Positions 59,116-64,000 of a stretch of 64,000 bases of DNA are shown in pieces; position 1 is the stretch's first letter; every line of letters begins with the position of its first letter. The position numbers were made by a program, and so were the translations under genes. This DNA comes from RUG100 sp034927505 (GTDB lineage: Bacteria > Bacillota > Clostridia > Peptostreptococcales > Anaerovoracaceae): positions 1-64,000 of the forward strand of contig JAYFPY010000030.1 in assembly GCA_034927505.1 (NCBI GenBank). The letters run 5' to 3'. Below the pieces are notes generated by a model. That model was not told the origin of the DNA, did not search any database, and saw nothing but the letters and a program-made list of their open reading frames with translations.

Positions 59116-59799
59116 ATGGATTTTTCACCTGTACTGATATCGCTGAAGACTGCGGCGATGTCTATAGTATTTACATTTTTGCTGGGGATCCTGTGCGCCA
59201 GATGGGTGGCATTCATGAAGTCGCCGCGGGCGAAGATGATCATTGACGGGATACTGACGCTGCCGCTGGTGCTGCCGCCGACAGTGCTCGGCTTTTTTCT
59301 GCTGCTCATCTTCGGAGTCAAAAGACCGATAGGACATTTTATTCTGGAGACATTTGGAGTGACCATTGTATTCACCTGGTGGGCTACGGTGATAGCTGCT
59401 GTAGTAGTGGCTTTTCCCCTGATGTACAGATCGGCAAGAGGCGCCTTTGAGCAGGTGGACAGAGATCTGATATATGCCGGAAGGACTCTTGGAATGAAAG
59501 AAGGAGACATTTTCAGGCGGGTGGTGATACCCAATGCGCTGCCGGGGATCGCTTCCGGAGGCGTGCTGGCTTTTGCCAGAGGGCTGGGAGAGTTCGGTGC
59601 GACCATAATGCTGGCCGGCAACATAGCGGGACGGACGAGGACGCTGCCTCTTGCCATATACTCTGATGTGGCAGGCGGAGATATGCAGAGCGCTTATTCA
59701 TATGTTGCCATACTGTGTGTTTTCTCATTTGTTATCGTGGTTGCATTGAATTACTTTACATTGAGAAACAGCAGAGCCGAAAGGAGAGCAGCGAGATGA
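59116..59799 (+). CDS. modB: molybdate ABC transporter permease ModB
   Basis: A 227-residue membrane subunit with about five to six helices. The permease signature EAA loop is RTLGMKEGDIFRRVVIPNALPGI, followed by GLGEFGATIMLAGNIAGRT, a ModB hallmark. PLVLPPTVLGFFLL lies near residue 50. The start at 59116 has AAGGAGG; upstream codons (59056 on) fall in the hairpin region and are rejected. It overlaps modC by four bases. Confidence 0.94.
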   Translation: MDFSPVLISLKTAAMSIVFTFLLGILCARWVAFMKSPRAKMIIDGILTLPLVLPPTVLGFFLLLIFGVKRPIGHFILETFGVTIVFTWWATVIAAVVVAFPLMYRSARGAFEQVDRDLIYAGRTLGMKEGDIFRRVVIPNALPGIASGGVLAFARGLGEFGATIMLAGNIAGRTRTLPLAIYSDVAGGDMQSAYSYVAILCVFSFVIVVALNYFTLRNSRAERRAAR

Positions 59800-60860
59800 G
59801 CCTGTATGTAGATGTAGAAAAACAGCTGGGCGCATTCAGCCTCAGCATAAAATTCGATACCTGCGGCAAGTGGCAGGGGATACTGGGAGCCAGCGGGTGC
59901 GGCAAGAGCATGACTCTAAAAATGATATCCGGTATTGAAAAGCCGGATAGGGGACGGATAGTCCTAAACGGTAATGTGCTTTTTGATTCGGAAGAAGGGA
60001 TATGTCTGCCTCCTCAAAAGAGGAATGTGGGATATTTGTTCCAGAATTATGCGTTGTTCCCCAACATGACGGTAATGAAAAACATAGAGTGCGGCCTGAA
60101 GAAAGCAGATCCGGAACATGTTGCCGAGCTGCTTTCCATGCTGGAACTGACAGGGCTGGAAAACAGGTATCCGGACCAGCTTTCCGGCGGACAGCAGCAG
60201 AGGACAGCTTTGGCAAGATGCCTTGCCGGAAGGCCGGATGCTATACTGCTGGACGAACCTTTTTCCGCTCTCGATGAATTCCTTCGTGAAAAGCTGCAGC
60301 AGGACATAAAAAATGTGCTGCGGCAGTACAGCGGGGAACTGCTGCTGGTCAGTCACAGCAGAGATGAAGTATTCAGATTCTGCGACAGGATCACGATACT
60401 GGATGACGGAAGATCGGTGGCGGACGGGAAGACTTCAGAAGTGTTCGGTGACCCGGTGCACGTTACTGCGGCAAGACTGTCCGGATGCAAAAATATTTCG
60501 CCGGCAGAACGCAGGGGTGAATATGAAGTTTTTGCAAAAGACTGGGGCATTGCACTTTCGACTGACAGACCGGTATCCGACAAAATCAAATACATAGGGA
60601 TCCGGGCCCACGACATAGTGGCTGTTGACGAAAGCATCGATGAAAAATCGAATCGAATTGCTGCTCCGAAGACGAATTCGATCAGTGCTGTTGTAGCCGA
60701 AGTGCAGGACAGTATGTTTGAGACTGATGTGATATTCAAGTGCGGAACAGGCAGGCTCTGGTGGAAGACTGCAAAGGATGACCGGAGCAGGATGTACACG
60801 GAAAATGCACAGCAAAAACTGGTCCTGCCGCCGGACAGACTGATGCTGCTGGAAAGCTGA
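59796..60860 (+). CDS. modC: molybdate ABC transporter ATPase ModC
   Basis: A 354-residue ATP-binding subunit. Walker A is LGASGCGKSMTLKMISG, the Q-loop lies in YLFQNYALFPNM, the ABC signature is DQLSGGQQQRTALARCLAG, and Walker B is AILLDEPFSALDEF. The C-terminal TOBE/MOP-type domain (about 250-350) may sense oxyanion. GGAGAG precedes ATG 59796. A terminator follows at 60936. Confidence 0.94.
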   Translation: MSLYVDVEKQLGAFSLSIKFDTCGKWQGILGASGCGKSMTLKMISGIEKPDRGRIVLNGNVLFDSEEGICLPPQKRNVGYLFQNYALFPNMTVMKNIECGLKKADPEHVAELLSMLELTGLENRYPDQLSGGQQQRTALARCLAGRPDAILLDEPFSALDEFLREKLQQDIKNVLRQYSGELLLVSHSRDEVFRFCDRITILDDGRSVADGKTSEVFGDPVHVTAARLSGCKNISPAERRGEYEVFAKDWGIALSTDRPVSDKIKYIGIRAHDIVAVDESIDEKSNRIAAPKTNSISAVVAEVQDSMFETDVIFKCGTGRLWWKTAKDDRSRMYTENAQQKLVLPPDRLMLLES

Positions 60861-60935
60861 TACAGTAAGCAGCGGGACTGTTTCAATCTTTGTGTAAACT
60901 CCAAAATCTAATGTGGAATCAAGAAATATTTTTTT

Positions 60936-60975
60936 AGGAGCAAGGTCAAATATTCATTTTCACCTTGCTCCTTTA
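60936..60975 (+). terminator. terminator after modC
   Basis: AGGAGCAAGGT (60936-60946) pairs with ACCTTGCTCCT (60962-60972), then TTAG. It also marks the left edge of the accessory segment. Confidence 0.8.
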
Positions 60976-61008
60976 GTATAGTGATGAGACAGCATATGTG
61001 ATTTTATG

Positions 61009-61335
61009 TCAGTCGATTCTATCACTAAAGCAAATCATCAATTGTGAATGGATCATGCCCCAATCCCGGCGACGCCCGGTCCATTTTTTTGTTATGTCCT
61101 GAATCGCCAGGTACAGCATCTTAAATAAGCTGTCATCAGAAGGAAAAACAGTCTTGTTTTTTGTGACTTTTCTCAGCTGCCTATTGAATCCTTCGATGGC
61201 ATTGGTGGTATAGATCAAAGTCCGTATCTCCTGAGGGTACTTGAAATATGTGGCCAGTTTTGTCCAGTTGCTATGCCATGAATATGAGATCTTTGGATAT
61301 TTCTTGTCCCATTTTTCAGCAAAGCTTGCTATTCC
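61009..61335 (-). pseudogene. IS256-family transposase, C-terminal remnant
   Basis: About 108 codons of a Mutator/IS256-type transposase: EKWDKKYPKISYSWHSNWTK, IYTTNAIEGFNRQLRKVTK, and a C-terminal RRRDWGMIHSQLMICF. The reading frame opens at 61335 directly after a stop (TAA, 61338-61336), and the catalytic N-terminal part is missing. It is therefore a dead fragment. The truncation point sits four bases from an inverted repeat. Confidence 0.85.
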
Positions 61336-61339
61336 TTAC

Positions 61340-61394
61340 TTTTTAGTTTTCCGGTATGGCTGCGGCATGCTGCCGCACGATGATAAACTAAAAA
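61340..61394. repeat. nested inverted repeat next to the truncated transposase
   Basis: Outer arms TTTTTAGTTT (61340-61349) and AAACTAAAAA (61385-61394) are perfect over 10 bases. Between them TGCGGCA (61361-61367) and TGCCGCA (61371-61377) form an inner hairpin with a three-base centre. It could be an element end, a terminator or a recombination site. Confidence 0.6.
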
Positions 61395-61413
61395 CTGTGA
61401 CGGGCTGTGTATT

Positions 61414-61452
61414 TTTATAATCGTTGATTTCCGATTTGATTACGATTATAAA
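61414..61452. repeat. 11-base inverted repeat upstream of the vanZ region
   Basis: TTTATAATCGT (61414-61424) and ACGATTATAAA (61442-61452) are perfect and separated by 17 bases. They lie directly before a promoter (TTTACA 61458-61463, 17-base spacer, TATACT 61481-61486), a good place for an activator or repressor. The 61336-61520 gap holds only these repeats and this promoter. Confidence 0.5.
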
Positions 61453-61520
61453 ACAGCTTTACAACGCTATTTCTGTTTGCTATACTGTTATGGGAAAATC
61501 AGCAAAATACGATTGATAAG

Positions 61521-61664
61521 ATGCGTAAGGGGTTACGTTATTTTTTTGTACTTTGTGAAAAGAAATTCAAAGGATCGGTAAGTAAAAGCTCGAAGTATTA
61601 TTTAATTGTCAGTGGTGGGAAAATAGGAAGAGCTCACATTTTAAAAGGGAGTTTAAAGAATTAA
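61521..61664 (+). CDS. possible 47-residue basic small protein
   Basis: A short frame starting MRKGLRYFFVLCEKKFKG and ending at TAA directly before the vanZ ATG. It is basic, with a short aromatic/hydrophobic patch. It lies about 28 bases after a plausible start of transcription. No clear ribosome site is visible. If real, it would be translationally coupled to vanZ. It may instead be just an mRNA leader. Confidence 0.3.
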   Translation: MRKGLRYFFVLCEKKFKGSVSKSSKYYLIVSGGKIGRAHILKGSLKN

Positions 61665-62228
61665 ATGATTGGCGCATTAATTGATTTTGATACATTTGTT
61701 ATAGCTTATTTAATTGTATTTTTGATTTATGCATTTGTAAAATTAATAAAAAACAGGAAAATGGGCAGGAGTAAAATCATCAAATTGATTTTGAAAAACT
61801 TTATTTTCGTAGGATATTTTGTTTGCCTTGCGGGTATAACATTAGCACCAATTTCAATTCCACCAGAACAGTCTTCGGTTGAATTGAAAAGTCTTATTGT
61901 ATTAGATCCATTAAAAATGTTTGACTATCCTTATGTGTCAATTGCTATAAGAAACATTGCAGGGAATGTACTAATGATGGTTCCGCTAATCCCTCTATAT
62001 GGGATATGGAAGGGACACAAAACCATAACGATGAAGCAGACATTCGTATTTGCTTTTTGCGTTTCTCTATCAATTGAATTTCTTCAATTGATAGAGAATA
62101 TTACGGGATTATCAGGAGTTATGGTAAGGACATCAGATATCAGTGATATAATATGTAATATAATAGGAGCCATAGTAGGTTTTGCAATATATAAGGTGTA
62201 TATAAAACTGTTTAATTCAGAAAAATAA
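61665..62228 (+). CDS. VanZ-family membrane protein
   Basis: A 187-residue membrane protein with about five hydrophobic segments. VanZ-family marks are NIAGNVLMMVPLIPLYGI, SLSIEFLQLIE and RTSDISDIICNIIGAIVG. VanZ gives low-level teicoplanin resistance in enterococci, but most family members are of unknown function. A GGGAG site lies 14 bases before the ATG. Base composition is AT-rich compared with the housekeeping genes, suggesting transfer. Confidence 0.82.
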   Translation: MIGALIDFDTFVIAYLIVFLIYAFVKLIKNRKMGRSKIIKLILKNFIFVGYFVCLAGITLAPISIPPEQSSVELKSLIVLDPLKMFDYPYVSIAIRNIAGNVLMMVPLIPLYGIWKGHKTITMKQTFVFAFCVSLSIEFLQLIENITGLSGVMVRTSDISDIICNIIGAIVGFAIYKVYIKLFNSEK

Positions 62229-62233
62229 TAGTA

Positions 62234-62745
62234 ATGATTTTCACTCAGAAGGGGATGATGTTAACAACTCCGGATAATCAAAGTACAGCAGGGAAGATTA
62301 TAGGTGTTGGTTATGCTGGAATTGTATACAGCAAGGGATCGACAGTAGAATCACTTAAAAAAGGCGTAGGCAAACATAGTAATAATTGGAGAGAAAGAAA
62401 AAACACTAAAGGCAAAAAAATAAAGATACTTGGAGGAACGTCAAAAAAACTACTGCGAGTCAGGATAGTGTTGTTGCAAACTGGTGTTATGCACAAATAG
62501 GGAAGGACTACAATTTAAGCTTTTATAATACTGCTACACGTAAAAAGTTTTATTGTTCTCAACTGGTTTGGGCAGGATTTAAAGACAAGTATAAAGTGAA
62601 TTTGAATACAGATAAATATGATCACTATGATAAGTATGGCAATAAAACAGCAATTGCAATTGCACCGGAAGAATTGTTGTCTGTTGCAAATGTAAAGAAT
62701 AAAAAGGTCTCGGTAACTTATAAGAAAAACACTGCCCCGCTTTAA
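62234..62745 (+). pseudogene. YiiX/NlpC-P60-like papain-fold amidase, frameshifted and truncated
   Basis: The first frame (from 62234) carries MMLTTPDNQSTAGKIIGVGY, AGIVYSKGS and stops at 62500. Sequence continues in the -1 frame after the A7 run at 62443-62449: VVANWCYAQIGKDYN, then KKFYCSQLVWAGFKD with the catalytic-type Cys, ending at TAA 62743-62745. In relatives the first motif reads GHAGIV. Here it is GYAGIV, so the catalytic His is also gone. No signal peptide remains. The 5' end looks truncated next to vanZ. Confidence 0.7.
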
Positions 62746-62757
62746 GGAGATATGTAT

Positions 62758-63834
62758 ATGAAAAGAGCAATAGCATTATTCTTAGTAGCTTTCATGATAT
62801 TTGGATCTACTGCCTGCAGTGAAGGATCCTTTGATAAAGATTTTTACATGGGGTTGATATTCTCCGCATCAACGGGGGAAAAAACTGAAATCACATATAT
62901 TGATGCAGATGGTAATGTGTTGTATAAGCAAGACTTAAAATATGCGGATTTCACATCATCAGCATCCGCTCCTGCTACTATTTATAAAAATGTTCTCTAC
63001 GCTGCTCCAACAGGATCGATGGGAGAGGGGGATGAACATACGGCAATAACTATAGATTTGGATAACGGTGAAACCAAAAAGTATGACAACGGTGAGGCGT
63101 TGTCAGGGCCTACATGTTCAACAGTTAATAACTCGGCCCTGTATGTATGTAGAAATCTTAACCAGACATCGACTGTTGGAAGGCGTGATTTAAAAACAGA
63201 TAAAGTTATTTCAAAAGATTTTGCGACAGAGAAAAATATATGTATTATGACAGTTTACGCGACGGACAAATACGTGTATTGTTCGGGGACTGGTATAGAA
63301 AAAGGAGATTCATATACTCAATATCTATACATACTTGATGCGAAGACACTTGCATTAAAAAATAAAGTCAAAATACCTTATGAAGCATTTTCGTTTATAA
63401 GTGCTAACGACATGATATATTTTGCGATGCCGCCAGAGTTTGAAGAAGATAAAGGCAATTCGTATTTAGGTATATATAATGAGAAGACGGGGAGTGTGAA
63501 AACCTTGGAAATCAATGGCGCAAAGGATTTTGGTGAAATCGATAGAATGGGGAATACCTTGTTGCTAATAGATTCTCAAGATGAGAAGAAAAAAAGTTCT
63601 GTTTTTGAGTATGATTTAAAAAAGAAAAAGATTATTTCAAAAATAAAAGTCGATGCTAATATATCTCAGGCACAAGTGAAAGGTGAGTCTTTGTTTATAT
63701 ATAGTGATGATAAGGAAGATAGTAGCCACATATATGAGTATAAGCGAACCGCTGATAAATTTAAACGTATCAAGACCTACGATCCCTACAAAATTACGGG
63801 AGGGGGTATTACTACTTTCTTTTTGCATCAATAA
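62758..63834 (+). CDS. lipoprotein of unknown function, beta-propeller-like
   Basis: A 358-residue exported protein. The lipobox is FGSTACSEG (Cys about 20). The body shows recurring strand patterns such as ITYIDADGNVLYKQDL, YILDAKTLALKNKVKIP, LGIYNEKTGSVKTLEI and VFEYDLKKKKIISKI, which recall blades of a beta-propeller. The start at 62758 is chosen over 62752 because AAGGAGA sits seven bases before it. It is AT-rich. It follows the broken amidase and ends with a strong terminator. Confidence 0.7.
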   Translation: MKRAIALFLVAFMIFGSTACSEGSFDKDFYMGLIFSASTGEKTEITYIDADGNVLYKQDLKYADFTSSASAPATIYKNVLYAAPTGSMGEGDEHTAITIDLDNGETKKYDNGEALSGPTCSTVNNSALYVCRNLNQTSTVGRRDLKTDKVISKDFATEKNICIMTVYATDKYVYCSGTGIEKGDSYTQYLYILDAKTLALKNKVKIPYEAFSFISANDMIYFAMPPEFEEDKGNSYLGIYNEKTGSVKTLEINGAKDFGEIDRMGNTLLLIDSQDEKKKSSVFEYDLKKKKIISKIKVDANISQAQVKGESLFIYSDDKEDSSHIYEYKRTADKFKRIKTYDPYKITGGGITTFFLHQ

Positions 63835-63875
63835 TACAAGTTGCGGGACGGTTTCATTTTTATAAGTGGGACATG

Positions 63876-63904
63876 GCACGGCTGGAGATCCAGCCGTGCT
63901 TTTT
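63876..63904 (+). terminator. terminator after the lipoprotein gene
   Basis: GCACGGCTGG-agat-CCAGCCGTGC followed by T5. Confidence 0.88.
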
Positions 63905-63912
63905 AAATTTTA

Positions 63913-64000
63913 TTATACTTCATATCCTTTGCGCCAGCGAATGTTGTCGATAATGGCAGTCACCATAGACATCCTTGTCATATTGTCGTTAGGAATACTT
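63913..64000 (-). CDS. 3' end of an unidentified gene (cut by window edge)
   Basis: The last 28 codons of a minus-strand frame ending IDNIRWRKGYEV and two stops. Too short for assignment. No terminator for it is visible on its own strand except the hairpin at 63876-63899. Confidence 0.4.
   Translation of the reverse strand, partial: SIPNDNMTRMSMVTAIIDNIRWRKGYEV

Noticed and set aside
1..64000. CRISPR array, prophage or rRNA operon
   Set aside because: No regular spaced repeats, phage structural genes or rRNA sequence were seen.

Overview
The window reads as chromosome of an anaerobic, Gram-positive, Clostridia-type bacterium. The evidence is: strong AGGAGG ribosome sites, sigma-A promoters (often with an extended -10 reading TGGTATAAT), a CIRCE/HrcA operator, CarD, DUF1292 and DUF5685 proteins, an IspD-IspF fusion, anchored cell-wall enzymes, ferredoxin-type flavoenzymes and no respiratory genes. 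I would guess a family close to Anaerovoracaceae/Peptostreptococcales, but sequence alone does not settle this.

Layout. 1-1900: an IS30-type transposase cut by the window edge, the 3' tail of a broken membrane protein, small membrane proteins and a frameshifted SurA_N-like anchored protein. 2000-4760: a 3-hydroxyacyl-CoA dehydrogenase, an ArsB/NhaD-type ion transporter and an unknown protein. 4787-7120 (minus): an AgrA/AgrC-like two-component system with a small ABM-domain monooxygenase. 7249-9207: an exported 5'-nucleotidase-fold protein that has lost nearly all its metal ligands. 9209-12184: a 2-hydroxyacid dehydrogenase, a DUF6506 protein, RdgB and a YihY-type membrane protein. 12250-19636: serine biosynthesis (SerA, SerC), an ApgM-type enzyme overlapping serC, a D,D-carboxypeptidase and UvrC. 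19693-23650: two DUF1292 proteins, a flavoprotein, tRNA-Leu(CAG), a GH25 lysozyme and a 3D-domain protein. 23779-33573: RadA, an inverted OmpR-type two-component system, CarD, a PIN/TRAM protein, IspDF, ProS, a split ChrA pair and a NUDIX hydrolase. 33591-40436: a cyclophilin, then a LacI-controlled reductive pyrimidine/hydantoin island (LacI, a PreA-like flavoprotein, an M20 carbamoyl hydrolase, PreT, PreA) with two matching operators. 40447-46811: an MFS exporter and PHP phosphoesterase, cardiolipin synthase, an M50 protease and a secreted amidase with FnIII repeats. 46866-53409: CIRCE-controlled ClpB, then an aconitase-isocitrate dehydrogenase-GntR operon (minus). 53489-56116: an unknown gene and a DUF5685/J-protein/membrane-protein module. 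56124-56325: a probable stand-alone structured RNA. 56309-60860: DeoC, an XRE+LytTR regulator pair and the molybdate transporter ModABC. 60936-64000: a visibly AT-richer accessory end with an IS256 remnant, inverted repeats, VanZ, a broken papain-like amidase, a lipoprotein and a partial ORF.

How the genes work together. Most are housekeeping units read as short operons with 1-14 bp overlaps. The best candidates for new biology are the decayed 5'-nucleotidase-fold surface protein, the operator-linked pyrimidine-reduction island with a second, divergent PreA-like enzyme and no dihydropyrimidinase, the unassigned RNA before deoC, and the DUF5685/J-protein module, whose aspartate-rich motifs recall isoprenoid synthases. 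No CRISPR array, prophage or rRNA was seen.
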